Shown: piece by piece, positions 48,110-58,577 of the stretch | How positions within the stretch are numbered: position 1 is the stretch's first letter | How the letters are laid out: every line of letters begins with the position of its first letter | From: Desulfuromonadaceae bacterium | GTDB taxonomy: Bacteria; Desulfobacterota; Desulfuromonadia; Desulfuromonadales; JAHYIW01 | NCBI GenBank assembly: GCA_019429445.1 | Contig: JAHYIW010000009.1 | Location: forward strand, 1 to 64,000 | Length of the DNA stretch: 64,000 nucleotides | Direction: 5' to 3' | The notes under the pieces: generated by a model | Databases searched by the model: none | Seen by the model: only the letters and a program-made list of their open reading frames with translations | Told to the model about the DNA's origin: nothing | Program-made: the position numbers and the translations under genes

Positions 48110-50215
48110 GTGAAGCAGAAATATCTCGATATCTTCACTCGCGAAGCTGAGGAACACCTGCAGATTCTGCGCAAGGGACTGCTGGCGCTGGAAAAAGAAG
48201 ATTTCAGTGCCGGGCGGATTCACGAGCTGTTACGCAGCGGCCACACCCTCAAAGGTTCGGCACGACTGGTCGGCCTGGAAGAACTCGGTCAGGTTGCTCA
48301 CCTGATCGAAGATATCTTCAAATCACTGGAAACCGGTGAACGATCAATCAATCCGGAGTTGATTGACGTCCTCTTTCTCGGCACCGACGCGGTTGAAGCA
48401 CTGATCGCGCAGGCCCACTCAGAGGGAGATATCAGCGTCAATGTGGAACAGGTACTCACCGCCCTCGAAACGGGAACCATGCCTGAATCCAGAAGTGTCA
48501 GCAATGCTCCAGGGAAAGAAAACAGCGATCATATCGAGCTCGAAACTGTTCGCACCAGCGTGGTCAAACTTGACCAGCTGGTCAACCTGATGGGTGAAAT
48601 CCTTATCAGCCAACGGCTTTTTGATGAACGCGGACGGAACCTGCGGGGACTGATGGGGTGTCTTGAAACCTTTATGGGCGGTCTGCGCAAAGCGGAAAAC
48701 TATCGCACTGTCAAGGGAATCCTCGACAACTTCAGCCAGTTGTCCGCTGAACTTGATCGCGATACCGTGCAGCTCGAATACCTGGTCCGTGAGCTGCACG
48801 GCAGCGCCATGGAGCTGCGCATGCTGCCGCTGTCAGCGATTACCGAAGACCTTGAAGTGATGGCCCGTTCGCTGGCACGTGAACAGGGGAAAATTTTGCA
48901 ACTCGATATCATCGGCAAAGAGGTTGAGCTTGACCGGATGATGCTTGAAGCGCTCAAGCCGATGCTGCTGCATATGTTGCGCAACGCCGTCGATCACGGC
49001 CTGGAATCTCCTGAAGAACGGCAGCGTGCCAAAAAAACGCCGGTCGGCCGGATTGAGCTGACAGCCCGTTACGAGCTCGGCCTGGTGCGACTGGTGATGC
49101 GTGATGACGGCAATGGCATCGATCCGGTGACCATCCGCCGGATTGCCCAGGAACGCGGCGTTATCAGCGCCGAAGAAGCCCGCTTGATGAGCGATGAAGA
49201 AGCCGTCTACCTGATTTTACGCCCCGGCTTCTCAACCCGCGAATTCATCACCGATGTCTCCGGTCGCGGCGTCGGCATGGATGTCGTCAAATCCAATATC
49301 GATCGGGTCAAGGGCAACCTGGTCATCCACTCAACCCCCGGCCAGGGGACCGAGATGATTCTGCATCTGCCGTTGACCATGGCGGTGATCAATTCGCTGG
49401 CGATCGACTGCGAAGGAGAAACCTACGCCGTCCCCCTGCATTACGTAACCGAGATCCTGCGCCTGCGGGAAGAAGATATCTTCACCCAGGGAGCCCGGGA
49501 AGTGGTGCGCGTTCGCGACCGGATGTTGCCCCTCTTTGATCTGGCGACACTGCTCGGCATTCCACGTCAGGCGTCCACCAACCACCTGCAACGTATCACG
49601 GTAATGGTGTTGAACTTCCGCGAGCAGCAGGTCGCCTTCACCATCAGTGAGTCGTACGGCACCCAGGAACTGGTAGCAAAAAATCTCGGCAAGCAGCTCA
49701 AGCGTGTACGCTTCTTCTCCGGCGCAACGATCCTTGCCGATGGCACCCCGGCGTTGATCATGTCGGTCCCGGACCTTTTTACGGCCAGCATTCAGGGGAG
49801 TGGAACACACCTTCGCAAAGACTTCGCCAGCCATCGCGAAAAGAGCAGAAAAGGGAATTTGCTGGTCGTTGATGACTCAATCACCACGCGCACGATGGAG
49901 AAGAATATCCTCGAAACCCACGGATTTTCCGTGACCCTGGCAGTGTCCGGCGAAGATGCCCTGGAAAAACTGCGCAGCGGCAAGTTCGACCTGATGATCA
50001 GTGACGTGGAGATGCCCGGAATTAGCGGATTTGAGCTGACCCGCCGGGTTCGTTCGATGGAAAACACTCAGGATTTGCCGGTGATTATTGTCAGTTCGCT
50101 CGCTTCCGACGAACATCGCCGCACCGGGATAGAGGTTGGAGCACAGGCTTATATCGTGAAAGGAAAGTTTGATCAAGGGACCCTCCTGGAGACGGTCGAG
50201 GCCCTGATCGGTTAA
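48110..50215 (+). CDS. cheA: Hybrid CheA histidine kinase with C-terminal receiver
   Basis: A 701-residue CheA. HPt with H45 (SGHTLKGSA), a dimerisation helix pair, the ATPase (LLHMLRNAVDHGLE, GRGVGMDVV), a CheW-like domain and a C-terminal receiver with D632 (MISDVEMPG). The start is GTG at 48110, 2 bp after the receptor stop. CheA-receiver fusions are typical of alternative or gliding-type systems such as Frz. No separate cheY lies in the operon, so the fused receiver and the CheR/CheB receivers take phosphate. Confidence 0.96.
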   Translation: MKQKYLDIFTREAEEHLQILRKGLLALEKEDFSAGRIHELLRSGHTLKGSARLVGLEELGQVAHLIEDIFKSLETGERSINPELIDVLFLGTDAVEALIAQAHSEGDISVNVEQVLTALETGTMPESRSVSNAPGKENSDHIELETVRTSVVKLDQLVNLMGEILISQRLFDERGRNLRGLMGCLETFMGGLRKAENYRTVKGILDNFSQLSAELDRDTVQLEYLVRELHGSAMELRMLPLSAITEDLEVMARSLAREQGKILQLDIIGKEVELDRMMLEALKPMLLHMLRNAVDHGLESPEERQRAKKTPVGRIELTARYELGLVRLVMRDDGNGIDPVTIRRIAQERGVISAEEARLMSDEEAVYLILRPGFSTREFITDVSGRGVGMDVVKSNIDRVKGNLVIHSTPGQGTEMILHLPLTMAVINSLAIDCEGETYAVPLHYVTEILRLREEDIFTQGAREVVRVRDRMLPLFDLATLLGIPRQASTNHLQRITVMVLNFREQQVAFTISESYGTQELVAKNLGKQLKRVRFFSGATILADGTPALIMSVPDLFTASIQGSGTHLRKDFASHREKSRKGNLLVVDDSITTRTMEKNILETHGFSVTLAVSGEDALEKLRSGKFDLMISDVEMPGISGFELTRRVRSMENTQDLPVIIVSSLASDEHRRTGIEVGAQAYIVKGKFDQGTLLETVEALIG

Positions 50216-50220
50216 TCGTG

Positions 50221-51276
50221 ATGATCAACGTACTGATTGCAGAAGATTCAAAACTGACGCGCATGGTGTTGCGTGATCTGCTCGCGGGGGACTCCCAAAT
50301 CCATGTTGTCGGCGAGGTCGACAACGGTCGCGCCGCCGTTGCTGAAACCCTGCGCCTGAAACCAAACCTGGTCATCATGGATATCATGATGCCGGTCATG
50401 GACGGACTTGAGGCGGTCGAGGAAATTATGGCGCACTGCCCGACGCCGATCCTGATCCTCTCCGCCAATGTCGATCGGGGTGACAACCTCTGCGCGTTTA
50501 ATGCCATTGAACGCGGGGCACTCGATGTCATGGAAAAACCGCGCGGAGTGGTAACCGAGGCGTTCGACGCAATCGCCACGCGGCTGATTGAAAAGGTCAA
50601 AACCCTTTCCCGCGTGCGGGTGATCACTCACTTCCGCAAGCGCAAACGCCACCCCGAGGCGCTGACGCCAGCCGCCACCATTGTCCCCCCCCCATTGCCA
50701 CCGGCCACCACTTTTCACACCCTGGCCATCGGGGCTTCAACCGGCGGTCCGCGCGCTGTAATGAAGCTGATTACGGCGCTACCCAAAGATATCAGCGCCG
50801 GAGTCGCGATTGTGCAACACATCTCCAACGGTTTTGACCGTGGCTTCGCCGAGTGGCTCAACCGTGAAAGTCAGCTCACGGTCAGGCTCGCCCGCGCTGG
50901 TGACAAGATGGAGCCCGGCCTGGTCCTCCTGGCACCAAACGGCACGCACATGGAAATTCACCGCCAGCGCGTGCAGCTGATTGACGACCCGCCGGTCAAC
51001 TGCTGCAAACCGGCTGTCGATAAACTCTTTCATTCCCTGGCCAGCAAGGAGACCGCCCCCGGCGTGCTCGGCGTGCTCCTCACCGGGATGGGGTGCGACG
51101 GGGCCGAGGGGATGCTGGCGATGAAAAAAGCCGGAGCCTATAATATCGTCCAGGATGAGGCCTCCTGCGCGGTCTTCGGCATGCCCCGTGTGGCGGCGGA
51201 ACGTGGCGCGGCACATCGTGTTCTGCCGCTGGACGACATTCCGCCAGCGGTCGTGCAATTGTTGAAAAAACGGTAA
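50221..51276 (+). CDS. cheB: CheB protein-glutamate methylesterase
   Basis: A 351-residue methylesterase response regulator. Receiver residues include LVIMDIMMPVMDG; the catalytic domain has the serine in IGASTGGPRAV, histidine in VQHIS and aspartate in GMGCDGAEG. It demethylates the receptor in opposition to CheR. The ATG at 50221 is used; a GTG one codon earlier is also possible. Last gene of the chemosensory operon. Confidence 0.95.
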   Translation: MINVLIAEDSKLTRMVLRDLLAGDSQIHVVGEVDNGRAAVAETLRLKPNLVIMDIMMPVMDGLEAVEEIMAHCPTPILILSANVDRGDNLCAFNAIERGALDVMEKPRGVVTEAFDAIATRLIEKVKTLSRVRVITHFRKRKRHPEALTPAATIVPPPLPPATTFHTLAIGASTGGPRAVMKLITALPKDISAGVAIVQHISNGFDRGFAEWLNRESQLTVRLARAGDKMEPGLVLLAPNGTHMEIHRQRVQLIDDPPVNCCKPAVDKLFHSLASKETAPGVLGVLLTGMGCDGAEGMLAMKKAGAYNIVQDEASCAVFGMPRVAAERGAAHRVLPLDDIPPAVVQLLKKR

Positions 51277-51348
51277 GCTGCGCCAATTCTCTCCCGCAAC
51301 CGCTGGTTGTTTTGAGTACTGTTACCCCCCAAAGGAGTTTTTACACGA

Positions 51349-52827
51349 ATGAGTCTGCGTGTTTACAATACCCTGTCAGGAGAAAAAGAAGTCTTTGAAC
51401 CGCTGGTGCCGGGCAAGGTCGGCATGTATGTCTGCGGCGTGACCGTCTACGATTATTGTCACATCGGCCATGCCCGCGCCAACATCGTCTTCGATGTAAT
51501 CTACCGTTATCTGCGTTATCTCGGTTACACGGTCAATTACGTCCGCAACTACACCGATGTCGATGACAAGATCATCAACCGCGCCAACCAGCGCGGTATC
51601 GACAGCAAGGTACTGGCCGAAGAATTTATCCGCGCCTTTGACGAGGATATGGCCGCGCTCGGGCTCGATCTGCCAACCTGTCAACCGAAGGCCACCGAGC
51701 ATATCGGCCACATCATCGCCCTGATCGAAAAACTGGTTGCTCGCGGACTGGCGTACGCGGCGGGGGGGGATGTCTATTTTGTTGTCGAAAAATTTTCCGA
51801 CTACCTCAAGCTGAGCAAACGCAATCTTGACGAGATGCAGGCGGGCGCGCGCATCGCGCCGGGAGAACTGAAGCGCCACCCGATGGATTTTGCCCTCTGG
51901 AAGGCGGCCAAACCGGGAGAACCGGAGTGGGATTCCCCGTGGGGGAAAGGGCGCCCCGGCTGGCATATCGAATGCTCGGCGATGAGCATGGAATATCTCG
52001 GCGAAAGCTTCGATATCCACGGCGGCGGCAAGGATCTGGTTTTCCCCCATCATGAAAACGAGATTGCCCAGTCTGAAGGTGCCACCGGCAAACCTTTTGC
52101 GCGCTATTGGCTGCACAACGGCTTCGTCAACGTCAATCAGGAGAAGATGAGCAAATCGCTCGGCAACTTCTTCACCATTCGCGATATTCTCGAAAAATAC
52201 GCCCCCGAAGTCATCCGCTTCTTTATCGTTACCGCCCATTACCGTTCGCCGCTCGATTTCTCCGATCAGAATCTGGAGGAATCACGTCACGGCCTGACCC
52301 GCTTTTACGAGGCCCTGGAACGTGCCGATGCACACCTCGCCGCGCATCCAAACCGCGACGCCACCTGCGCCGTGCTCGATGCGGAATCACGCGAGACATG
52401 TGACCGGATCGAGGTGCTCGAAGACAAATTCTGCGCCGCCATGGACGATGATTTCAACACCGCCCAGGCGATGGGCTACCTCTTTGAAGTTGTGCGCGGC
52501 ATGAACCGGATCATGGCTGAAAATAAATATGCCGAATGTCCCCTGTTGCTGGTGGCGCTGAAGGACGCCGCAGACAAACTGCGCCGCCTTGGCGGGGTGC
52601 TCGGGCTCTTTCAGTCCGTGCCCTCCGAATGGCTGAACAAAAGTAAAAACGAAGGGATCAACGCCAGCGGACTCAGTGCCGAAATGATTGAAACCCTGAT
52701 CGTCGAGCGGCGCGAGGCGCGCGCCGCGAAAAACTTTGCGCGCGGTGACGAAATCCGTGACGAACTCGCCGCCAAAGGGATCATCCTCCTCGATTCGCGC
52801 ACCGGAACCACCTGGAAAATCAAGTAA
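51349..52827 (+). CDS. cysS: Cysteinyl-tRNA synthetase
   Basis: A 492-residue class I synthetase. Zinc cysteine in [18 protein letters not shown] (with the HIGH motif), the segment [12 protein letters not shown] and KMSKSLGNF are intact. AAAGGAG precedes the ATG. It is followed by uvrB after 28 bp. Length normal. Confidence 0.97.
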   Translation: MSLRVYNTLSGEKEVFEPLVPGKVGMYVCGVTVYDYCHIGHARANIVFDVIYRYLRYLGYTVNYVRNYTDVDDKIINRANQRGIDSKVLAEEFIRAFDEDMAALGLDLPTCQPKATEHIGHIIALIEKLVARGLAYAAGGDVYFVVEKFSDYLKLSKRNLDEMQAGARIAPGELKRHPMDFALWKAAKPGEPEWDSPWGKGRPGWHIECSAMSMEYLGESFDIHGGGKDLVFPHHENEIAQSEGATGKPFARYWLHNGFVNVNQEKMSKSLGNFFTIRDILEKYAPEVIRFFIVTAHYRSPLDFSDQNLEESRHGLTRFYEALERADAHLAAHPNRDATCAVLDAESRETCDRIEVLEDKFCAAMDDDFNTAQAMGYLFEVVRGMNRIMAENKYAECPLLLVALKDAADKLRRLGGVLGLFQSVPSEWLNKSKNEGINASGLSAEMIETLIVERREARAAKNFARGDEIRDELAAKGIILLDSRTGTTWKIK

Positions 52828-52855
52828 ACGTGCACTACCGGACAGTTCCGTCAAG

Positions 52856-54856
52856 ATGGCCAAATTTGTCTTAAAATCCCCCTTTGAGCCGTGCGGCGAC
52901 CAGCCGCAAGCGATTGCCGAACTGGTCATGGGGCTCAATCGCGGCGACCATCATCAGGTGCTGCTCGGCGTCACCGGCTCCGGCAAAACCTTCACCATGG
53001 CCAACGTTATCGCCCGCACCCAGCGCCCGACGCTGGTGCTGGCGCATAACAAAACGCTGGCGGCACAGCTCTACGCCGAATTTCGCGAACTCTTCCCCGC
53101 CAATGCGGTTGAATATTTCGTCTCCTATTACGACTATTATCAGCCTGAAGCCTACGTTCCAACCACTGACACCTTTATCGAAAAAGATTCGTCGATCAAT
53201 GAAGAGATCGATAAACTGCGCCACAGTGCCACGCGCAGCCTTCTCACCCGCCGCGATGTCATTATCGTCGCCTCGGTTTCCTGCATCTACGGCCTCGGTT
53301 CGCCGGAAGCCTATTTCGGCATGCTGATCAGCCTTGAGGAGGGGATGGAGATCGACCGCAATGCACTCCTTAAAAAGCTGGTTGAAATTCAGTACGAGCG
53401 CAACGATATCGATTTCCATCGCGGTGCGTTCCGGGTGCGCGGCGATACGGTCGAAATTTTCCCCGCCTATGAGGAAAAGCGTGCCCTGCGTATCGAGTTC
53501 TTCGGCGACGAGATCGAAGCGATCAGTGAAATCGACCCGCTGCGCGGCCATGTGCTCGATCGGATCGGCAGAACCGCGATCTTCCCCGCCAGTCACTACG
53601 TCGCTACCCGCCCGACGCTCGACCGCGCCGTGCGCCAGATTCAGGATGAACTGCTGGAGCGGCTGCTCTACCTGCGTGAAAAAAATATGTTGCTCGAAGC
53701 CCAGCGCATTGAACAGCGCACCCTCTTCGACATTGAGATGATGGAGGAGATGGGCTACTGCCAGGGGATCGAAAACTATTCGCGCCACCTGGACGGACGG
53801 CAAGCGGGGGAGCCACCGGCGACCCTCTTCGATTACCTGCCTGATGACGCCTTGCTGATGATCGACGAGAGTCACGTCAGCGTCTCGCAGGTCGGCGCAA
53901 TGTATCGCGGCGACCGCTCGCGCAAGGAGACGCTGGTCAACTACGGTTTCCGCCTCCCCTCGGCGCTCGACAATCGGCCGTTGACGTTCGAAGAATTCGA
54001 GGCGCGGCAGCTACCGACCATCTACGTCTCCGCCACCCCGGCCGATTATGAACTGCGCAAGGCCGAAGGGGTGGTCGTTGAGCAGATCGTCCGCCCGACC
54101 GGGCTGGTCGATCCGCTGATTGAAATCCGTCCGGCACAGCATCAGGTCGATGACCTGCTCGACGAAATCCACCTCACCGTCGCCAGGCAACAGCGCGTCC
54201 TGGTGACCACCCTGACCAAACGGATGGCCGAGGAGTTGACCGACTATCTCAACGAGCACGGCATCCGCGTTCGCTACCTGCATTCCGATATTGACACCCT
54301 GGAACGCATCCAGATTATCCGTGATCTGCGTTTGGGCGAATTCGACGTCCTGGTCGGGATCAATCTGCTCCGCGAAGGGCTCGATATCCCGGAGGTCGCG
54401 CTGGTGACGATTCTTGATGCCGACAAGGAAGGATTTTTGCGCAGCACCCGCGCGCTGATCCAGACCTGCGGCCGCGCCGCCCGCAACGTTGCCGGGCGGG
54501 TGATCATGTACGCCGACAAGGTCACCCGTTCGATGCAGGCCTGTCTCGACGAAACCGACCGTCGTCGCCAGACCCAGTTGGCCTACAACGCCGAACACGG
54601 CATCACCCCGCAATCGATCATCAAATCGTTACGATCCGTCCTCGAAGATGTCGCCGACCGGGAGCAGCACGCACGCGACGAGGTCGCCGAGGAATTGGCG
54701 GAATATCGCACCAGCGGCGCGTTGAAAAAAGAAATCGCCCGGCTCAAAAAAGACATGATGGCCGCCGCCGCCGGGCTGGAGTTTGAAAAAGCCGCGGAAT
54801 TGCGCGACCGCATGCTGGTGCTGGAACGGCACGAACTGGAGCTGCCTGGCCGCTGA
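52856..54856 (+). CDS. uvrB: Excinuclease ABC subunit B
   Basis: A 666-residue helicase-like repair protein. Walker [11 protein letters not shown], the beta-hairpin [16 protein letters not shown] motif MIDESHVSV, helicase motifs through [13 protein letters not shown], and the C-terminal UVR motif ([20 protein letters not shown]) that binds UvrC. The start at 52856 is the [10 protein letters not shown] form; a longer frame overlaps cysS. Pairs with uvrC at 22.5 kb. Confidence 0.97.
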   Translation: MAKFVLKSPFEPCGDQPQAIAELVMGLNRGDHHQVLLGVTGSGKTFTMANVIARTQRPTLVLAHNKTLAAQLYAEFRELFPANAVEYFVSYYDYYQPEAYVPTTDTFIEKDSSINEEIDKLRHSATRSLLTRRDVIIVASVSCIYGLGSPEAYFGMLISLEEGMEIDRNALLKKLVEIQYERNDIDFHRGAFRVRGDTVEIFPAYEEKRALRIEFFGDEIEAISEIDPLRGHVLDRIGRTAIFPASHYVATRPTLDRAVRQIQDELLERLLYLREKNMLLEAQRIEQRTLFDIEMMEEMGYCQGIENYSRHLDGRQAGEPPATLFDYLPDDALLMIDESHVSVSQVGAMYRGDRSRKETLVNYGFRLPSALDNRPLTFEEFEARQLPTIYVSATPADYELRKAEGVVVEQIVRPTGLVDPLIEIRPAQHQVDDLLDEIHLTVARQQRVLVTTLTKRMAEELTDYLNEHGIRVRYLHSDIDTLERIQIIRDLRLGEFDVLVGINLLREGLDIPEVALVTILDADKEGFLRSTRALIQTCGRAARNVAGRVIMYADKVTRSMQACLDETDRRRQTQLAYNAEHGITPQSIIKSLRSVLEDVADREQHARDEVAEELAEYRTSGALKKEIARLKKDMMAAAAGLEFEKAAELRDRMLVLERHELELPGR

Positions 54857-54871
54857 CAAGGAGTTTTGCCG

Positions 54872-55264
54872 ATGAAGAAAAAGCTGCTCTACCTGTTGAT
54901 CAGCGTGGCGCTGGCCGTTGCCCTGCCGTTTGTCATCAAAGGGAAAAACGCTCAGCCGCTACTGACTGTCGACCATTTCTCCGCACCGAAGGTCGCCCTG
55001 CCCGACCTGACCGGCCTCGAAGCAAAAGCGCGCGACACCCTGAACGAGGCGCAGGCGGAAATCAACACCGTCAAGGACAAGATCGCCGCTGCCCTCCCCC
55101 AGCCGGAGACAAAAATCTACAAATGGAAAGATGCGCAGGGGCAGTGGCACTTTTCCGATCAGCCGCGCCAGGACGGGGAGAGTGTCGAAGTCAAAATTGC
55201 CGCAAAGGTGAATACCCTGCCGACGGTGAAACACAAACCGGTGCCGCCACCCGCAGCCAATTGA
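54872..55264 (+). CDS. DUF4124-containing exported protein
   Basis: A 130-residue protein with an N-terminal hydrophobic segment (residues 5-22), a helical stretch rich in lysine and glutamate (about 45-80), and a DUF4124 motif KIYKWKDAQGQWHFSDQP near residue 88. DUF4124 proteins are periplasmic or membrane-linked and of unknown function. AAGGAG fixes the start at 54872. It follows uvrB by 15 bp. Confidence 0.82.
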   Translation: MKKKLLYLLISVALAVALPFVIKGKNAQPLLTVDHFSAPKVALPDLTGLEAKARDTLNEAQAEINTVKDKIAAALPQPETKIYKWKDAQGQWHFSDQPRQDGESVEVKIAAKVNTLPTVKHKPVPPPAAN

Positions 55265-55374
55265 GGCTGCGGCAGCGGTCAAGGACAGGCTTAATGACCC
55301 CATCAGGGGGATGAGTAGACGGGAGTCTGGTTATTTCATGCTCCCTCTCTTAGACGCTATTCCGTGAAAACAGT

Positions 55375-55417
55375 TCCGCGGAGTTCCGGGAGTTCCGGGG
55401 ACAGCGCGGAGTTCCGG
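55375..55417. repeat. Short GGAGTTCCGG direct repeats
   Basis: GGAGTTCCGG occurs three times within 43 bp, with GGACAGCGC between the second and third copies. It lies at the 3' exon side of the group II intron and may reflect older mobile DNA. No gene in 55265-55417. Confidence 0.6.
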
Positions 55418-57332
55418 GTAGAGTAGAGAGCAGGTTTCACCCTGCCCTCCCTCATCAAACCGTGCGTGCGGTTTTCCCGCACACGGCTTTCCGATGTTCT
55501 TCACTGCAAGGCATGCACTTTCACCCAACCCGCGGTCGTTGGCACTTTGTACAGGCCATATTTCACATACAAAGACCTGTTGGGAAATCTGACGTAGCCT
55601 GCATTCCGGTCTCTGACTTTGTGCCGCTTGCGCAAATGAGTGATCAACCGCTGTTCCAGGTGATTCCGTATCCGGCCCAGCGTCTGGCTGCAATTGCGGT
55701 AATGAAAGTAGCCTACCCAGCCTCTGACCATGGCGTTGACTTCGTTCACCACCCATTCAAGGGGCATGATCGTCCGCTCTCGTTTCGTGAGCGCGGTGAT
55801 CCGGTCTTTGACTTTTTGCTCGGATTTCTTCGATGGTTGAACGTGGGGATACATTTTCCCACTTTTCCTGCTTTTCCCCATCCAGATCGTAAATCCAAGG
55901 AAGTCGAACTTTCCCTCGAAGGCATTGACAACGTTCGTCTTTGTCTCGTTCAGGGTCAGTTGCAGCCGCTCCAGTATCTGTCGCAGCACCGTCATCGCCT
56001 GCTCGGATTTTCCTCTCCGGCAGAGAATGACAATATCGTCAGCGTATCTGACGATGCGGGCACCTAATCGTTGTTGCAAATTATTCCGCTCCCAGATCCT
56101 GTCCAGTATGTGCAGGTAGAGATTGGCCAGCAACGGTGAGATAACGCCGCCTTGCGGGGTTCCTTTGCGGTTACCCTTACCGCCGCCGATATTCCGTTTC
56201 GTTCCGTCCTTGTCCATTTCCATGATCGGGGCCTTGAGCCACATTTGAATCAGGTGCAGAATCGCACCGTCACAGATACGCTCGGCGACCACCGCCATGA
56301 GGTTAGCATGGGGGATGGTGTCGAAGTATTTGGACAGATCGGCGTCGATAACTTCGGTATAGCCGGTATTCATGGCTTTGGCGACGTCATCGACTGCGGC
56401 GTGGGCTGACTTCTTCGGTCGGAATCCGTAGGAGGTTTCGCAGAAATCCGCCTCGAAGATCGGCTCGATGACCAGTTTCGCGGCCATCTGCGCCACCCGA
56501 TCCCGAATGGTCGGGATACCCAGAGGACGCTGACTGCCGTCGCTCTTGGGGATCATGACCCGTTTGACTGGATCGGGTTTGTACGTCTTGTTTCTCAGTG
56601 CATCTTCCAGCTCCCCAATGAATGCAGGTGCCCCTTCGTTTTCCTCGATGGCCGCGAAGGTGACGCCGTCAATCCCGGCGCTCCCTTTGTTGGCGCGGAC
56701 AAGGGCATAGGCATGACTAAGGATGTCAGCCCGATAGACCTTGTCGTACAAGGCGTGGAAGCGGCAGGCCGGTTCTTGCTTGGCCTTACAGTAGAGCTTC
56801 CTCTGTAGCGTTCTGATTGTTTCCGGGGTTGTTAGCGACATGGCAATCCCCATCTCCGCCGCTCTTTGGTTACGTGAACAAAGCAGGGTCCCTTCCCTCG
56901 GACTGGGTTGTGTTGTCCCATATCCTCAAACGGTACTATGGACCCCTCCGACTCCCGATACGGCCCGGCGCGATTTCGTTGCCTTATACGCGCCGGTTGC
57001 TGCTCCTTAGGCAGCACCGCACCGGGTCTCCAGCACTGGGTTGAATATCTTCCGCAACATGCCATCCCTGCTACCCCGGAAGATTGCACAGACCACTTCC
57101 GTTATCTTAAGTCTGTGACGGCGGCCTTCCCCGTCTGTCCACCGGGTCGGCATCTTCGAGCGAATTTTACGAGGCTACCTGTAGGTTCACTTTCGTTACG
57201 GCCTGCTGCTTTGCCAATTGGGAACTTACGACCCCCTGTTGCCAGAACGCCGCTCCCTTGAGCTACCGGGGTGAACGGATAACTCCCCGGACGGGACTTT
57301 AACCCGTGAGATATTCAACTGTTACTGCGTAC
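55418..57332 (-). mobile_element. Group II intron (bacterial, ORF-containing)
   Basis: Approximately 1.9 kb on the minus strand. Domain V is visible at 55457-55490 with the AGC triad and a GAAA-type tetraloop (GGGAAAACC), followed by a domain VI-like stretch that ends CTACTCTAC at 55418. The RT/maturase lies in domain IV. The 5' boundary is estimated at 57332 from a GTACG start, which differs from the GTGYG consensus by one base. It is inserted 38 bp beyond the 3' end of the channel gene, in its orientation. Confidence 0.85.
55501..56841 (-). CDS. ltrA: Group II intron reverse transcriptase/maturase
   Basis: A 446-residue intron-encoded protein. RT motifs are intact: GIPTIRDRVAQMA, EVIDADLSKYFDTIPH, GTPQGGVISPLLANLYLH and the catalytic YADD (IVRYADDIVIL). 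The maturase X domain follows, with GWVGYFHYRN. No HNH endonuclease is evident at the C-terminus, ending KVPTTAGWVKVHALQ. The frame is full length, so the intron may still be mobile. Start taken at 56841 (MSLTTPET); an ATG 12 bp earlier is also in frame. Confidence 0.95.
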   Translation of the reverse strand: MSLTTPETIRTLQRKLYCKAKQEPACRFHALYDKVYRADILSHAYALVRANKGSAGIDGVTFAAIEENEGAPAFIGELEDALRNKTYKPDPVKRVMIPKSDGSQRPLGIPTIRDRVAQMAAKLVIEPIFEADFCETSYGFRPKKSAHAAVDDVAKAMNTGYTEVIDADLSKYFDTIPHANLMAVVAERICDGAILHLIQMWLKAPIMEMDKDGTKRNIGGGKGNRKGTPQGGVISPLLANLYLHILDRIWERNNLQQRLGARIVRYADDIVILCRRGKSEQAMTVLRQILERLQLTLNETKTNVVNAFEGKFDFLGFTIWMGKSRKSGKMYPHVQPSKKSEQKVKDRITALTKRERTIMPLEWVVNEVNAMVRGWVGYFHYRNCSQTLGRIRNHLEQRLITHLRKRHKVRDRNAGYVRFPNRSLYVKYGLYKVPTTAGWVKVHALQ

Positions 57333-57369
57333 GGACAGTATATCGAACTCAAAAGAACCCGGAAATGAT

Positions 57370-58377
57370 TCACCGTTGTGATCCCTTGGCGACATTTTCG
57401 AGTTGATTGATCGCCTTGCGTTCACCGAGGGTGATCAAAACCGAGTGAGCTTCGATCACCATACTGGGTGGTGGATTGAAAACCATCTGCCCAGCACTGT
57501 TTTTTATCCCGACAATAATAACACCCATGGTTTGCCGGATGTTGGAGTCGATCAGGGCTTTGCCGACCAGTTCGGAGCTTGCGGCGATGGCGATCTCCTC
57601 GATCTGCAACTCGAGGTGCTTGCTCGTGGTTGCCAACTCGATAAAATCGACCACTGAAGGACGCAGGACGGCCTGCGCCATGCGGTTGGCGCCAATCGTA
57701 TAGGGTGAAATGACCTTGCTGGCCCCTGCCCGCATGAGCTTCTTTTCAGAGCCTTCCTCGCCTGATCTGGCCAGGATAAAGAGGCTCGGGTTGAGGCCAC
57801 GTGCGGTGAGAGTGATATAGACATTATCGGTGTCGGAGGTAACGGCCGTGATCAGTCCCTTGGCGTGGGCGACACCTGCAGCTTGCAGGATGTCGTCATC
57901 CGTCGCATCGCCCTCAACATACAGATAGCCTTCGCGGTTGAGGCGTTCCAGATGATGCTGATCCTTTTCCACGACGACGAAGGGCATGGGTTTCGATTGA
58001 AATTCACGACAGATCAGATGCCCGATGCGGCCAAAACCGCAGATGATGTAATGGCCCCTGAGTTTACTGATGCGTTTCTCCAATTTTTTCCTCCCGAGGA
58101 TCTTACGCAGCTGCCCCTCAAGCGTAAACTGGAGCAGGCTGCTGAGGGTATAGGCGATCATACCGGTGCCACTGATGATCAGGACAATAGTGAACAGCTT
58201 GCCTTGCGGAGACAGATCATGGACCTCTTTGAAGCCGACGGTCGCCAGGGTGATCACCGTCATGTAAAGGGCGTCGAACGGCGGCCAATCTTCGATCATG
58301 ACATAGCCGAAGGTCCCAATAGCGATGACCGAAAAGAGAGCGGAGACAGAGAAGCGCAGGTGACGAACCGGATCCAT
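57370..58377 (-). CDS. Two-TM potassium channel with RCK domains
   Basis: A 335-residue channel. Two N-terminal membrane helices (about 8-28 and 62-84) flank a pore loop whose filter reads TLATVGFKE rather than the usual TVGYGD/E. The RCK N-terminal Rossmann fold (HYIICGFGRIGHLICREF) and a C-terminal RCK domain follow. It probably passes potassium or another cation under ligand control. The altered filter is the odd part. The group II intron starts 38 bp past its stop. Confidence 0.88.
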   Translation of the reverse strand: MDPVRHLRFSVSALFSVIAIGTFGYVMIEDWPPFDALYMTVITLATVGFKEVHDLSPQGKLFTIVLIISGTGMIAYTLSSLLQFTLEGQLRKILGRKKLEKRISKLRGHYIICGFGRIGHLICREFQSKPMPFVVVEKDQHHLERLNREGYLYVEGDATDDDILQAAGVAHAKGLITAVTSDTDNVYITLTARGLNPSLFILARSGEEGSEKKLMRAGASKVISPYTIGANRMAQAVLRPSVVDFIELATTSKHLELQIEEIAIAASSELVGKALIDSNIRQTMGVIIVGIKNSAGQMVFNPPPSMVIEAHSVLITLGERKAINQLENVAKGSQR

Positions 58378-58482
58378 AAAATGTCCTTTGCAAAACTTAA
58401 GCGATGATAGACACCGAAAGCTTAAAAGGCAAGCAGTTAAGTGACTTAGACTTGTGCGATGATTAAACCCTCTTGATATTTA

Positions 58483-58497
58483 TGTATACTGTATACA
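58483..58497. promoter_or_regulatory. Perfect 15-bp palindromic operator candidate
   Basis: TGTATACTGTATACA is a perfect palindrome around a central base, 106 bp upstream of the channel gene start and in the spacer of a weak minus-strand promoter. It matches the sfrBA site at 14 of 15 positions. Confidence 0.5.
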
Positions 58498-58577
58498 ATT
58501 TGTGAAGCCCGATTAAACAGAGATTGCTTGAGTCTATGGGGGCAGGCTGCCAGGATGGCACCATGTTGCGGACAGGC

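Noticed and set aside
55331-55756. A minus-strand ORF crossing the intron 3' end
   Set aside because: It runs through domain V and VI of the intron and out of frame with the maturase.
57240-57300. A possible tRNA-like segment with GGTTAAAGTCCC
   Set aside because: It belongs to domain I of the group II intron and no cloverleaf can be drawn.
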